From the NCBI RefSeq assembly GCF_006439395.2, contig NZ_CP083950.1, forward strand, positions 1,922,001 through 1,986,000: a stretch of 64,000 nt of DNA. Reading direction: 5' to 3'. Position 1 is the stretch's first letter. Each line of letters begins with the position of its first letter. Shown in pieces: positions 28,824-39,414 of the stretch. The position numbers and the translations under genes were made by a program. The notes below the pieces were generated by a model that saw only the letters and a program-made list of their open reading frames with translations, searched no databases and was not told the DNA's origin. The stretch comes from Mesorhizobium sp. B4-1-4. Lineage in GTDB: Bacteria > Pseudomonadota > Alphaproteobacteria > Rhizobiales > Rhizobiaceae.

Positions 28824-29228
28824 AATAATCTTCTTTCAGGCGGCCTCTGGCCGCAAACATCAATGGCGGCAGGGCGCAACCTGCCGTCGGACAACATTGT
28901 CATGGAACGACAAGGCGGCGGACGTAACCGTCCGCGCGGCTGCGCTGTCGTGCCCGCATGCATCATGCCACGGGGCTTTTTCACCACCTTGCCAACCAAT
29001 CAGGTCGATTAGCCGAAAAAGAGGGAAAACAGACGCAACCAGTCTCATTCATCGAGAAGGCCGGATTCGTTCCCGGCCCAAGCGCCTATGCCGTGCATAT
29101 GGCTGAGTTCGCCTCGAAATGCAAGGGCAGCATGTTGCAGCGCAGCAAAAACGATCGAAAAGCGGCGCTTGCGCTGTCCCACGGGCATCATTACCACAAA
29201 CGCAGCTTCCGATTTTGGGGACTACGCA
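28824..29228. promoter_or_regulatory. Divergent promoter region of rhlE and pccB
   Basis: 405 bases between the rhlE and pccB starts, without a recognisable gene. The long leader on either side may be regulatory. No specific operator was recognised. An open plus-strand frame leads into pccB but is not conserved in the family. Confidence 0.5.
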
Positions 29229-30761
29229 ATGAAGGACGTGCTGAAGGAACTCGAGCGGCGCCGCGACATTGCCCGCATGGGCGGCGGCCAAGCGCGCATC
29301 GATGCCCAGCACAAGAAGGGCAAGCTCACCGCGCGCGAACGCATCGAGGTGTTTCTCGACGAGGGCTCGTTCGAGGAGTTCGATATGTATGTCGAGCATC
29401 GCTCGACCGATTTCGGCATGGAAAAGACCAAGATCGCCGGCGATGGCGTCGTCACCGGCTGGGGCACGGTCAACGGCCGCCCGATCTACCTCTTCGCCAA
29501 GGATTTCACCGTGTTCGGCGGCTCGCTGTCGGAAGCGCATGCCGAGAAGGTCATCAAGGTGCAGGAGATGGCGTTGCGCAACCGGGCGCCGATCATCGGC
29601 CTCTATGATGCCGGCGGCGCCCGCATCCAGGAAGGCGTCGCGGCCCTTGGCGGTTATGCAGAGATCTTCCAGCGCAATGTGCTCGCGTCGGGCGTCATCC
29701 CCCAGATTTCGGTGATCATGGGTCCGTGCGCCGGCGGTGACGTCTATTCGCCCGCCATGACCGACTTCATCTTCATGGTGCGTGATACCTCCTACATGTT
29801 CGTCACCGGTCCGGATGTGGTCAAGACTGTCACCAACGAGACGGTGACGGCCGAGAGCCTCGGCGGTGCCTCGGTGCACACGACGAAATCCTCGATCGCC
29901 GACGGCGCCTATGACAATGATGTCGAGGCGCTGCTGCAAATGCGCCGGCTGGTCGACCTGTTGCCTGGGTCCAACACATCGGAACTCCCCGAGATCGAAT
30001 GCTACCAGTCGGTTACCGACCATGATCTGTCGCTCGACCGGCTGATCCCCGACAACGCCAATAAGCCATACGACATCAAGGAGTTGATCTTGAAGGTGGC
30101 CGACGAGGGCGATTTCTTCGAGATCCAGCAGAGTTTCGCGAAGAACATCGTCACCGGATTCGGACGGGTCGAGGGCCGCACCGTGGGCTTCGTCGCCAAC
30201 CAGCCGATGGTGCTGGCCGGCGTGCTCGATTCCGATGCCAGCCGCAAGGCGGCGCGCTTCGTGCGTTTTTGCGATTGTTTTTCCATTCCGATCGTCACCT
30301 TCGTCGATGTTCCGGGTTTCCTGCCGGGCACCGCGCAGGAATATGGCGGGCTGATCAAGCATGGCGCCAAACTGCTGTTCGCCTATGCGGAGGCGACCGT
30401 GCCGAAGATCACCGTCATCACCAGAAAAGCCTATGGCGGCGCGTATGACGTGATGGCGTCAAAACACCTGCGCGGCGACATGAACTATGCCTGGCCGACG
30501 GCGCAGATCGCTGTCATGGGCGCCAGGGGCGCAGTCGAGATCATCTACCGCAAGGACATTGGCGACGCCGAAAAGATCGCGGCCCATACCAAGACTTACG
30601 AGGATCGTTTCCTGTCGCCCTTCGTCGCCGCCGAACGCGGCTATGTCGACGAGGTGATCATGCCGCATTCGACCCGCCGCCGCGTGGCGCGCGCGCTTCG
30701 CATGCTGCGCAACAAGGACATGCAGAACCCCTGGAAGAAGCACGACAACATTCCGTTGTGA
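29229..30761 (+). CDS. pccB: Propionyl-CoA (acyl-CoA) carboxylase beta subunit
   Basis: 510 residues, the usual PccB length. Carboxyltransferase subunit that adds CO2 from biotin to propionyl-CoA, giving methylmalonyl-CoA. Acyl-CoA half: [32 protein letters not shown]. Biotin half: [36 protein letters not shown]-terminal [11 protein letters not shown]. Start at 29229 fits the family N-terminus ([12 protein letters not shown]). The biotin-carrying alpha subunit is not next to it. Confidence 0.94.
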   Translation: MKDVLKELERRRDIARMGGGQARIDAQHKKGKLTARERIEVFLDEGSFEEFDMYVEHRSTDFGMEKTKIAGDGVVTGWGTVNGRPIYLFAKDFTVFGGSLSEAHAEKVIKVQEMALRNRAPIIGLYDAGGARIQEGVAALGGYAEIFQRNVLASGVIPQISVIMGPCAGGDVYSPAMTDFIFMVRDTSYMFVTGPDVVKTVTNETVTAESLGGASVHTTKSSIADGAYDNDVEALLQMRRLVDLLPGSNTSELPEIECYQSVTDHDLSLDRLIPDNANKPYDIKELILKVADEGDFFEIQQSFAKNIVTGFGRVEGRTVGFVANQPMVLAGVLDSDASRKAARFVRFCDCFSIPIVTFVDVPGFLPGTAQEYGGLIKHGAKLLFAYAEATVPKITVITRKAYGGAYDVMASKHLRGDMNYAWPTAQIAVMGARGAVEIIYRKDIGDAEKIAAHTKTYEDRFLSPFVAAERGYVDEVIMPHSTRRRVARALRMLRNKDMQNPWKKHDNIPL

Positions 30762-30796
30762 GCGGATTGTCGCCGGGGCGCCATAAGCGCCATTGA

Positions 30797-32326
30797 TCAG
30801 AGCACGCCTCGGGCGGCGACCAGTTCGTGCAATACCGGTACCATTGCCTGTGGCAAATCCTCGGCGATCAGGCCCGGCCCGAACCGGCTGCCGGCCTCGG
30901 CATGGATCCAGACCGCCGCGCAGGCCGCTTCGAACGCCGGCATGCCTTGCGCCAGCAGCCCGGCGATGATGCCCGACAGCACGTCGCCTGATCCGGCGGT
31001 GGCAAGCCAGGCCGCGCCGTTGGCATTGATCGCCGCCCTGCCATCGGGCGCGGCGATCACTGTGTCGGCGCCCTTATACACGATGACGGCATTGGCAAGT
31101 TTCGCAGATGCGCGCGCCTTGTCCAGCTTGGACGAGCCATTGTCACCGGCGATGCCTGGAAACAGCCGGGCGAACTCCCCTTCGTGCGGCGTCATCACCA
31201 GGGCCGGCGGGTTATGTCGGCGAGCGGCTTCGAACAGGACGTCGGGCGCCTCGCGAAACGAGGTGATCGCGTCGGCATCGAACACGAGACCATCGATCTG
31301 TGCGGAAGCATCCTTTGCCTGGCCGGGGGCGAGGAGCGTGAGCCCAAAGGTCCGTGTCTTTTCGCCGACCCCAAAACCGGGCCCGAGGACGAAGGCCGAC
31401 GGCCGGCGCTCCGCGACAAACGCCTTGATATCGGCGGCCTCATCGGCCTTGCGCAGCATGATCGAAGTCAGATGGGCGGCATTGACCTGCATGGCATTGC
31501 CAGGCGACAGCACGGTCACCGCCCCTGCTCCGCTTCGGGCCGCGGCAAGCGCCGACAGCCGCGCCGCCCCAGTAGCGTTCGGGCCGCCGGAAAAGACACC
31601 GGCATGGCCGCGCTTGTATTTGTGGGCGTCGACAGCCGGCACCGGGAAATCGTCCAACCAATGTGCTGGCGTGTTCTCCAAGGTGCGGGGTTGTAGGCGT
31701 GAAATGATATCGTCGCCGATGCCGATATCGGCGAGCACGATCTCGCCGCAACGTCCGCGTCCCGGCAGCAACAAATGGCCGGGCTTCTTGCGCGCGAACG
31801 TCACGGTCACGGCGGCGGTAAATGCCACGCCCAGCACTTTGCCGCTGTCGCCCGAAACGCCTGAAGGCAGATCGACCGCGACAACCGGCAAATGCCTGTT
31901 GGTAGCGATATCGACCGCCCTGGCGGCATCACCGGACAGCGGCTTGGACAGCCCTGCCCCGTAAAGCGCGTCGACCACGATCGAGCCGGGCTGGGCTTCA
32001 AAGCCAGACAGCGGCCGGCGCGCGACCGGACACTCGGCCGCGGCCAGCGCCGCGTCGCTTCGCGGCCTCGGCGCACCGGATGCCCAGACTGTCGTGGCGA
32101 CGCCGCTGCCAGCCAGGATGCGGGCGACGACGTAGCCGTCGCCGCCATTGTTGCCAGGCCCGCAAAGCACATGGACGTGCGCCGCCTGGGGATAGCGGCT
32201 GAAGACCTCGGCCGCGACGGCTTCGCCGGCACGGCGCATGAGGCCGATGCCGTCGACTGGACCTGCGGCAATCGTCAGCCGGTCCGCCTCGCCCATCTCT
32301 GCGGAAGTAAGAAGTTCATCGCTCAT
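30797..32326 (-). CDS. nnrDE: Bifunctional NAD(P)H-hydrate epimerase / ADP-dependent dehydratase
   Basis: 509 residues. It repairs damaged NAD(P)HX: the N-terminal NnrE part (about 1-215, CGPGNNGGDGYVVARIL, AVDLPSGVSGDSG) epimerises and the C-terminal NnrD part (about 225-509) dehydrates. NnrD motifs: KRGHAGVFSGG, FVLGPGFGVG, VMTPHEGEFARLFPG and NGAAWLATAGSGDVLSG. Alone on the minus strand between pccB and glnB. Confidence 0.95.
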   Translation of the reverse strand: MSDELLTSAEMGEADRLTIAAGPVDGIGLMRRAGEAVAAEVFSRYPQAAHVHVLCGPGNNGGDGYVVARILAGSGVATTVWASGAPRPRSDAALAAAECPVARRPLSGFEAQPGSIVVDALYGAGLSKPLSGDAARAVDIATNRHLPVVAVDLPSGVSGDSGKVLGVAFTAAVTVTFARKKPGHLLLPGRGRCGEIVLADIGIGDDIISRLQPRTLENTPAHWLDDFPVPAVDAHKYKRGHAGVFSGGPNATGAARLSALAAARSGAGAVTVLSPGNAMQVNAAHLTSIMLRKADEAADIKAFVAERRPSAFVLGPGFGVGEKTRTFGLTLLAPGQAKDASAQIDGLVFDADAITSFREAPDVLFEAARRHNPPALVMTPHEGEFARLFPGIAGDNGSSKLDKARASAKLANAVIVYKGADTVIAAPDGRAAINANGAAWLATAGSGDVLSGIIAGLLAQGMPAFEAACAAVWIHAEAGSRFGPGLIAEDLPQAMVPVLHELVAARGVL

Positions 32327-33021
<695 letters not shown>

Positions 33022-33037
33022 GGCGGCCATTCTCCCC

Positions 33038-33065
33038 AAAACGTCATCATCAAAAAACGTCATCA
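33038..33065 (+). repeat. Direct repeat between glnB and glnA
   Basis: AAAACGTCATCA occurs at 33038-33049 and 33054-33065, a 16-base period, within the 60-base gap. It could be a duplicated leader or a small recognition site. No protein or function known. Confidence 0.6.
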
Positions 33066-33081
33066 CACAGGGATACATGAC

Positions 33082-34491
33082 ATGACGACAGCCAAAGACA
33101 TCATGAAGCAGATCAAGGATAACGACGTGAAATTCGTCGACCTGCGCTTCACAGACCCGAAGGGCAAGCTGCAACACGTGACGATGGATGTCATCGAGGT
33201 CGAGGAAGACATGTTCGCTGACGGCGTCATGTTCGACGGCTCCTCGATTGCCGGCTGGAAGGCCATCAACGAGTCCGACATGGTGCTGATGCCCGATCCG
33301 GAGACGGTCCACATGGATCCGTTCTTCGCGCAGTCCACCATGGTCATCCTGTGCGACATCCTCGATCCGGTTTCGGGCGAGTCCTACAACCGCGATCCGC
33401 GCGGCACGGCCAAGAAGGCCGAAGCTTACATGAAGTCGGAAGGCATCGGCGACACCATCTATGTCGGGCCGGAAGCCGAGTTCTTCGTGTTCGATGACGT
33501 CAAGTACAAGGCCGATCCCTACAACACCGGTTTCCGGCTCGATTCCACCGAACTGCCGTCGAACGACGACACCGACTACGAAACCGGAAACCTCGGCCAC
33601 CGCCCGCGCATCAAGGGCGGCTATTTCCCGGTGCCGCCGATCGATTCGGCGCAAGACATGCGCTCCGAGATGTTGACCGTGCTCGCCGAAATGGGCGTGC
33701 GTGTCGAAAAGCATCACCATGAGGTGGCCGCCGCGCAGCACGAACTCGGCATCAAGTTCGACACGCTTGTTCGTAACGCCGACAAGATGCTGATCTACAA
33801 ATACGTCGTGCACCAGGTCGCCAATGCCTACGGCAAGACGGCCACCTTCATGCCGAAGCCGATTTTCGGCGACAACGGCTCGGGCATGCACGTCCACCAG
33901 TCGATCTGGAAGGGCGGCAAGCCGACCTTCGCCGGCAATGAGTATGCCGGCCTGTCGGAAAGTTGCCTGTTCTACATCGGTGGCATCATCAAGCACGCCA
34001 AGGCGATCAACGCCTTCACAAACCCGCTGACCAACTCCTACAAACGCCTGGTGCCGGGCTATGAAGCGCCCGTCCTGCTCGCTTATTCGGCGCGCAACCG
34101 CTCGGCCTCCTGCCGCATCCCGTTCGGCTCGTCGCCGAAGTCGAAGCGCGTCGAGGTCCGCTTCCCCGATCCGGGCGCGAACCCTTACCTCGCTTTCGCC
34201 GCCATGCTGATGGCCGGCCTCGACGGCATCAAGAACAAGATCCATCCCGGCCAGCCTATGGACAAGGATCTTTACGACCTGCCGCCGAAGGAATTGAAGA
34301 AGATCCCGACCGTCTGCGGTTCGCTGCGTGAAGCCCTGCAGAGCCTCGACAAGGACCGCGGCTTCCTGAAGGCCGGCGGCGTCTTCGACGACGACCAGAT
34401 CGACAGCTACATCGAGCTGAAGATGGCCGAAGTGATGCGCTTCGAAATGACCCCGCATCCGGTCGAGTACGATATGTACTACTCGGTCTAA
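33082..34491 (+). CDS. glnA: Glutamine synthetase type I
   Basis: 469 residues. ATP-dependent ammonium assimilation; dodecamer. Beta-grasp N-domain, then metal site motifs [22 protein letters not shown] and [30 protein letters not shown]. Adenylylation Tyr lies in [10 protein letters not shown] (about residue 398), the GlnE target. [20 protein letters not shown] is the normal start. Cotranscribed with glnB; a strong terminator follows. Confidence 0.98.
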   Translation: MTTAKDIMKQIKDNDVKFVDLRFTDPKGKLQHVTMDVIEVEEDMFADGVMFDGSSIAGWKAINESDMVLMPDPETVHMDPFFAQSTMVILCDILDPVSGESYNRDPRGTAKKAEAYMKSEGIGDTIYVGPEAEFFVFDDVKYKADPYNTGFRLDSTELPSNDDTDYETGNLGHRPRIKGGYFPVPPIDSAQDMRSEMLTVLAEMGVRVEKHHHEVAAAQHELGIKFDTLVRNADKMLIYKYVVHQVANAYGKTATFMPKPIFGDNGSGMHVHQSIWKGGKPTFAGNEYAGLSESCLFYIGGIIKHAKAINAFTNPLTNSYKRLVPGYEAPVLLAYSARNRSASCRIPFGSSPKSKRVEVRFPDPGANPYLAFAAMLMAGLDGIKNKIHPGQPMDKDLYDLPPKELKKIPTVCGSLREALQSLDKDRGFLKAGGVFDDDQIDSYIELKMAEVMRFEMTPHPVEYDMYYSV

Positions 34492-34514
34492 GATCCCCTG
34501 GGATAGCGTTAAAA

Positions 34515-34550
34515 AGCCCTTGAAGGACGTCCTCCTTCAAGGGCTTTTTG
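34515..34550. terminator. glnA terminator
   Basis: A 13-bp perfect stem (AGCCCTTGAAGGA / TCCTTCAAGGGCT), 5-base loop, then TTTTG. T- and A-tracts on both sides allow bidirectional use. Confidence 0.9.
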
Positions 34551-35130
34551 CTGCCCTGGTTTCGCCAATGCGAAAGGGCCAGCCATGCGCCAGCGCTCGA
34601 CTGCTTTCGGTTCAGGGATGGATTGCCCTTGCCCAGGCAATAGCTGGCGGCGGAGGATGAAAATCAGGATCGGGACGAGGCTGATGCAGCTGCGTTCGCA
34701 AACGGCTTTGAACGTCATGAAAACGCCAGGAGCGAGCGGCGCACTGCCTCAGGCTGCAATGCCCGCTCGTCCGGCGCCCCCGCCGATGCCGTCGTTCAAG
34801 AAACCCCGCCCCGTTCGAACAGCATCACTTTGGCGCAACCCCAAGGCCATGAATACGCATGCCGCGGCGCAATCTGTCAACGCCGCCAACCGGAGGCATA
34901 ACCGCCGATTTCGGTGTATGAACCACAGCTTATATAAGAGCCTTTCAGTGGGCAGGCGCCGCATAACCGGCGGTTTTCCGGGCTTTTTGAGCGATTTACG
35001 AGCTTGCCGATCGGAGCCACGGTACCCTCATGTGAGCCGGGGTGGGCCGGCACGACGGTTTCGAGCCGCCCCTTTTCAACCTGACTTTTTTTGGGTGTAT
35101 TCGCTCCGCCAGGCCGGCGCAGAAAAAAGA
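34551..35130. other. Intergenic stretch without recognisable gene
   Basis: 580 bases between glnA and the DmpA remnant. Open frames on both strands have atypical content and no family resemblance. A pair GCATAACCGCCGAT (34896-34909) and GCATAACCGGCGGT (34961-34974) is a weak near-repeat. The lost 5' part of the DmpA gene is not found here. Confidence 0.6.
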
Positions 35131-35772
35131 ACCCCGGTAAAGGCCTCGGTCGGCGGAGGCACCGGCATGAACTGCTATGCCTTCAAAGGCGGCTCCGGCA
35201 CCGCCTCGCGGATCGTCGACTACGGCCATCGCTCCTACACGGTCGGCGTCTTTTTGCAGGCCAATTTCGGCTCACGCCAAGAACTCACCATCGCCGGCGT
35301 GCCGCTCGGCGAGCAGCTGGGTGATGACAACCCGATGGAGTCTTATTTTCGCGGCGGCCCGACGGGCGCCGGTTCCTGCATCGGCATCATGGCTACCGAC
35401 ACGCCGCTTTTGCCCGGTCAATGCAAGGCGCTGGCCCGACGCGTGCCGCTCGGCCTGGCGCGGACCGGCACCGCCGGCTCGCATTTCTCCGGCGACATTT
35501 TCCTAGCCTTCTCGACCGCTAACCGCGACGCGCTCAACGGCCGCTTCCCGCAGGGACCGGCCACCGAGCAGAGCTATGGGCACATGGATTTCATCCCTTG
35601 GGGCCGGATGGACGATTTTTACACGGCCGTGGTGCAGGCGACCGAGGAAGCGGTGCCCAACGCGCTCGTCGCCAACAGCGACATGATTGGCCGCGACGGC
35701 AACCGCAGCCCTGCCCTGCCGCATGCGAAGGTGGTGGCGGCACTCAAGGCGCGCGGGGCTGTTACCGGCTAA
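35131..35772 (+). pseudogene. 5'-truncated DmpA/BapA-type aminopeptidase (peptidase family S58)
   Basis: About 214 residues matching the C-terminal part of DmpA-type self-processing aminopeptidases: SVGGGTGMNCYAFKGGSGTASR, SYTVGVFLQANFGSRQELTIAGVP, the cleavage/nucleophile region GAGSCIGIMATDTPLLP, then LGLARTGTAGSHFSGDIFLAFSTAN and VVQATEEAVPNAL. The normal N-terminal half (about 150 residues) is absent and nothing like it lies upstream. The nucleophile Ser is retained, but without the N-terminal part autoprocessing should fail. Probably a decaying gene; the ATG at 35167 could start a fragment. Confidence 0.75.
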
Positions 35773-35810
35773 GATCAGCTGGCGGACTCACTTTCCACAA
35801 GCATCACGAC

Positions 35811-35841
35811 AAAAAGCCCCGGCGTTCCACCGAGGCTTTTT
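35811..35841. terminator. Bidirectional terminator between DmpA remnant and glnII
   Basis: AAAAAGCC / GGCTTTTT with inner CGG / CCG and a 7-base loop; convergent genes on both sides. Confidence 0.75.
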
Positions 35842-35893
35842 ATCGTCGATTTATCGAGGCGGGCACGTTCACGGCCCGCGTCGCGAAAACAAT

Positions 35894-36934
35894 TCAGGCA
35901 GCGGCCGAAACCGACGCGTCGGTCGCAACTTCCGAAATTGTCTTCAGGACCTGGGAGGCGATCTGGTAGGGGTCGCCCTGGGAGTTCGGACGACGGTCTT
36001 CCAGATAGCCCTTGTAGTCATTCTTGATGAAGGAGTGCGGCACGCGGATCGAGGCGCCACGGTCGGCGACGCCATAGCTGAACTTGTTCCACGGCGCGGT
36101 CTCGTGCTTGCCGGTCAGGCGCTTGTCGTTGTCGGGGCCATAGACGGCGATGTGGTCCACCAGGTTCTTGTCGAACTGCGCCATCAGCGCCTCGAAATAG
36201 GCCTTGCCGCCGACTTCGCGCATGTACTTGGTCGAGAAGTTGCAGTGCATGCCCGAGCCGTTCCAGTCGGTATCGCCGAGCGGTTTGCAGTGGAACTCGA
36301 TGTCGATACCGTACTTTTCGGTCAGCCGCAGCAGCAGGTAGCGAGCCATCCAGATCTGGTCGGCAGCCTTCTTGGAACCCTTGCCGAAAATCTGGAATTC
36401 CCACTGGCCCTTGGCCACCTCGGCGTTGATGCCTTCATGGTTGATGCCGGCGGCGAGGCAAAGATCGAGATGCTCCTCGACGATCTGACGCGCGACGTCG
36501 CCAACGTTCTTGTAGCCGACGCCGGTGTAGTACGGGCCCTGCGGCGCGGGATAGCCGCTGTCGGGGAAGCCGAGCGGACGGCCGTCCTTGTAGAAGAAAT
36601 ATTCCTGCTCGAAACCGAACCAGGCCCCATCGTCGTCGAGAATGGTCGCACGGCTGTTGGACTCGTGTGGCGTCACCCCATCGGGCATCATGACTTCGCA
36701 CATGACCAAAATGCCATTGGTGCGGGCCGGATCCGGGTAAAGCGCCACCGGCTTCAGCACGCAGTCGGAACTGCGGCCCTCGGCCTGCATGGTCGAGGAT
36801 CCATCGAAGCCCCACAGCGGCAGCTGTTCGAGCGTCGGGAATTCGGCGAATTCCTTGACCTGCGTCTTGCCGCGAAGGTTGGGGACCGGGGTGTAACCAT
36901 CGAGCCAAATGTACTCGAGCTTGTATTTCGTCAT
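35894..36934 (-). CDS. glnII: Glutamine synthetase type II
   Basis: 346 residues. Eukaryotic-type, octameric, heat-labile glutamine synthetase used by rhizobia next to GSI; not adenylylated. Motifs: LEYIWLDGYTPVPNLRGKT, WGFDGSSTMQAEG, GFEQEYFFYKDGRPLGFPDSGYP, NGSGMHCNFSTKYM, ETAPWNKFSYGVADRGASIRVP, RRPNSQGDPYQ. I start at 36934 (MTKYKLEY). A near-perfect sigma-54 promoter lies upstream (37022-37037). Confidence 0.97.
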   Translation of the reverse strand: MTKYKLEYIWLDGYTPVPNLRGKTQVKEFAEFPTLEQLPLWGFDGSSTMQAEGRSSDCVLKPVALYPDPARTNGILVMCEVMMPDGVTPHESNSRATILDDDGAWFGFEQEYFFYKDGRPLGFPDSGYPAPQGPYYTGVGYKNVGDVARQIVEEHLDLCLAAGINHEGINAEVAKGQWEFQIFGKGSKKAADQIWMARYLLLRLTEKYGIDIEFHCKPLGDTDWNGSGMHCNFSTKYMREVGGKAYFEALMAQFDKNLVDHIAVYGPDNDKRLTGKHETAPWNKFSYGVADRGASIRVPHSFIKNDYKGYLEDRRPNSQGDPYQIASQVLKTISEVATDASVSAAA

Positions 36935-37250
36935 TCTAGCCTCTCGTTGCTTGATCACCGAACACTGAACGGCGTCGACTTGCGCCTGCCCTCAGCAGCC
37001 GGCCCTGCCGGATCACTAAAAAGCAATTCGTGTGCCACTCGGGTGTCGGCGAGTGCGGCAAAATGGCTGCGAGATCGCGTTGAATTTCTGAGCCGCCTCA
37101 ACAAGTCGACCAATATCGATCAAAGGCCTGAAATGCACAAATAACAGGCAAATACTGATCTCTTCATAGGCATATTGCCTAAAGGACACGCAGAACCTAT
37201 CTTGCAGCAAAGCTGAATCGACAAGCTCCTGCGGAAGAAGGAGAATGCCC
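36935..37250. promoter_or_regulatory. Divergent region between glnII and a small gene
   Basis: 316 bases with the glnII sigma-54 site at 37022-37037. The rest upstream, towards the small gene, would hold NtrC enhancer sites; none was read with confidence. No gene is seen. Confidence 0.6.
37022..37037 (-). promoter_or_regulatory. Sigma-54 promoter of glnII
   Basis: On the minus strand GTGGCAC-ACGAA-TTGCTTTTT: TGGCAC (37037-37032), 5-base spacer, TTGCT (37026-37022). It is a full match to TGGCAC-N5-TTGCW, about 90 bases before the ATG. NtrC-dependent glnII transcription is established in rhizobia. Confidence 0.88.
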
Positions 37251-37442
37251 GTGGAAGTCGCTACCTCCCGTCCGTCGGCACAAATTCTGATGTTCCCTCT
37301 GGCAGCACGCAAATCTGCTTCAAATTTAGGCGCGAAGGCCAAATTCGCGGCAGAGCTCGCATCCCTGCGGGGCACGCATGTCGATTTTGATGGATGGTAC
37401 CACGAAGCGGCGATTGAAGACGAAAACCAGCGCAAGAGTTGA
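37251..37442 (+). CDS. 63-residue hypothetical protein
   Basis: The start is likely the GTG at 37251, 7 bases past AAGGAG, not the ATG at 37245 which nearly touches it. Sequence begins MEVATSRPSAQILMFPLAA and continues with a Lys/Ala/Leu-rich helix and an acidic, aromatic C-terminal part (DFDGWYHEAAIEDENQRKS). ILMFP followed by basic residues resembles small rhizobial proteins with an N-terminal I-x-x-FP motif. Divergent from glnII; terminator right after. Function unknown. Confidence 0.6.
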   Translation: MEVATSRPSAQILMFPLAARKSASNLGAKAKFAAELASLRGTHVDFDGWYHEAAIEDENQRKS

Positions 37443-37469
37443 TCCGCTTTCTTCAGGCCTCGGACATGA

Positions 37470-37508
37470 AAAGCCCGGCGCGATTGCTCGCGCCGGGCTT
37501 TGTTTTTT
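37470..37508. terminator. Terminator between the small gene and the MHS transporter
   Basis: A 14-bp perfect stem (AAAGCCCGGCGCGA / TCGCGCCGGGCTTT), TTGC loop, then GTTTTTT; also T-rich on the minus strand, so it serves both convergent genes. Confidence 0.9.
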
Positions 37509-37524
37509 AAGCTCAACCAGTCGG

Positions 37525-39414
37525 CTATTGCTTGGCGTCCAAATCGGTGCCGAGCGTATCCCTGACGAAGATCATGCCGATGACCAGCGACATCGCCGCG
37601 ATCACCACGGGGTACCAGAGGCCATAGTAGATGTCGCCCTTGTAGGCGCTGAGCGCGAACACGGTCGCCGGCAGCAGGCCGCCGAACCAGCCATTGCCGA
37701 TGTGATAGGGCAGCGACATACCGGTGTAGCGGATACGGGTCGGGAACATCTCGACCAGGATCGCGGCGATCGGTCCGTACACCATGGTCACGAATACCAC
37801 CAGGATGAACAGGATGCCGATCGTCATTGGCCAGTTCACGGCCGCCGGATCAGCGACCATGGCGAAGGCACCGCCGCCCGGAATGTTGTAGACGGTGACT
37901 TCTGGCGCGCCGGCCGCCTCGTCCTTGGTCAACAGCTTGTCGGTGACTGCCTTGTCAGTCGGAACAGTCGCCTTCTCACCGCCTCGGATGGTCGCGGCAT
38001 CGAGCTTCAACTCGGGATTGGCCGCGATGAAGGCGTCGAGTTTCTGATCCACAACCTTGATTGCCGCGCGCTTCAGCGGATAGCCGCCATCCTGCAACGA
38101 CATGTTGACGGCCTTGACGAAGGCAGCGTCCTTGGCCTTGGCCTGATCGCCGGCGGCGACCGCATCGTAGGACGTCACCGTCTCGTTGCCGATCTTGACC
38201 GACGCAGCCGTTCCGGCCGCGGCCGTCGGCACCACGTCGTAGGGAACCGAGTTCTTGGTCAGGAACGAAGTCGCGATGTCGCAGGACGTCGTGAACTTCG
38301 CGGTACCGACCGGATTGAACTGGAACTTGCAGTCGCCGGGTGCTGCCGTCACCGTTGCCCGCGTATTTTGCTGCGCCTTGGCGAGCGCCGGATTGGCGGC
38401 CCAGGTCAGCGCCTTGAACAGGGGGAAGGTGCAGACGATGGCAAGCGCGAGGCCGGCCATGATGATCGGCTTGCGGCCGATCTTGTCGGACAGCCACCCG
38501 AAGACGACGAAGAAGATCGAGCCGAGCGCCAGTGCAATGGCGATCATGATGTTGACCGACTGCGCGTCGACCTTCAGCACGTTCTGCAGGAAGAACAGTG
38601 CATAGAACTGCCCATTATACCAGACCACGGCCTGGCCTGCGGTAAGGCCGAGCAGCGCCAGCAGGGCGATCTTGGCGTTCTTCCACTGGCCGAAGGCTTC
38701 CGATAGCGGCGCCTTGGAGCCCTTCCCTTCGTCCTTCATCTTCTGGAAGGTTGGAGATTCGGAGAGAGACAGCCGAATCCAGATCGAAACGGCAAGCAGA
38801 ACGAAGGAGACGATGAAGGGAACGCGCCAGCCCCAGGCGGCATAGCTTTCCTTGCTCAGTGATCCCTGCACGATCAGGATGACGATCAGCGACAGGAACA
38901 GGCCGAGCGTCGCCGTCGTCTGGATCCAGGACGTATAAAAGCCACGGCGATCATCGGGCGCATGCTCGGCGACATAGGTCGCCGCACCGCCATATTCGCC
39001 GCCCAGCGCCAGGCCCTGCAGCATACGCAGGACGATCAGGATCACCGGAGCCGCGATGCCCAAAGTCGCATAACCGGGTAGCAGGCCAACCAGGAAGGTC
39101 GACAGACCCATGATCGTCATGGTGACGAGGAAGGTGTATTTGCGGCCGACAAGGTCGCCGATGCGGCCGAACACGAGCGCGCCGAACGGGCGCACGAGGA
39201 AGCCGGCGGCAAAGGCCAGCAGCGCGAAGATGTTGCGGGTCGCCTCGGGAATGGTCGGGCTGAAAAAGGTCGAGCCGATGAAGGCCGCCAACGAGCCATA
39301 GAGGTAGAAATCATACCATTCGAAAACGGTGCCGAGCGAAGAGGCGAAGATGACTTTCTTCTCCTCCCGCGTCATGCCGCGGCTCGTTCCGCCGGCGGTT
39401 GATGCCATTGCCAT
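37525..39414 (-). CDS. MHS-family MFS transporter with large periplasmic insertion
   Basis: 629 residues, whereas MHS carriers are usually about 430-550. Twelve helices; FEWYDFYLYG in helix 1, GRIGDLVGRKYTF after helix 2 and WLSDKIGRKP after helix 8 mark a metabolite:H+ symporter (ProP/ShiA type). A hydrophilic insert, about 338-527, follows helix 9 on the periplasmic side; it holds two Cys (362, 378) and stretches such as AAFVKAVNMSLQDGGYPLK. Start ATG has GGGAGG, 8 bases. Substrate unknown. Confidence 0.88.
   Translation of the reverse strand: MAMASTAGGTSRGMTREEKKVIFASSLGTVFEWYDFYLYGSLAAFIGSTFFSPTIPEATRNIFALLAFAAGFLVRPFGALVFGRIGDLVGRKYTFLVTMTIMGLSTFLVGLLPGYATLGIAAPVILIVLRMLQGLALGGEYGGAATYVAEHAPDDRRGFYTSWIQTTATLGLFLSLIVILIVQGSLSKESYAAWGWRVPFIVSFVLLAVSIWIRLSLSESPTFQKMKDEGKGSKAPLSEAFGQWKNAKIALLALLGLTAGQAVVWYNGQFYALFFLQNVLKVDAQSVNIMIAIALALGSIFFVVFGWLSDKIGRKPIIMAGLALAIVCTFPLFKALTWAANPALAKAQQNTRATVTAAPGDCKFQFNPVGTAKFTTSCDIATSFLTKNSVPYDVVPTAAAGTAASVKIGNETVTSYDAVAAGDQAKAKDAAFVKAVNMSLQDGGYPLKRAAIKVVDQKLDAFIAANPELKLDAATIRGGEKATVPTDKAVTDKLLTKDEAAGAPEVTVYNIPGGGAFAMVADPAAVNWPMTIGILFILVVFVTMVYGPIAAILVEMFPTRIRYTGMSLPYHIGNGWFGGLLPATVFALSAYKGDIYYGLWYPVVIAAMSLVIGMIFVRDTLGTDLDAKQ

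Noticed and set aside
34749..34964. 71-codon minus-strand ATG frame in the gap after glnA
   Set aside because: No ribosome site and no recognisable family; sequence looks non-coding.
34585..35166. 5' extension of the DmpA remnant to 395 codons
   Set aside because: The added residues are low-complexity and basic, with no resemblance to DmpA N-terminal regions; only the part from about 35131 is homologous.
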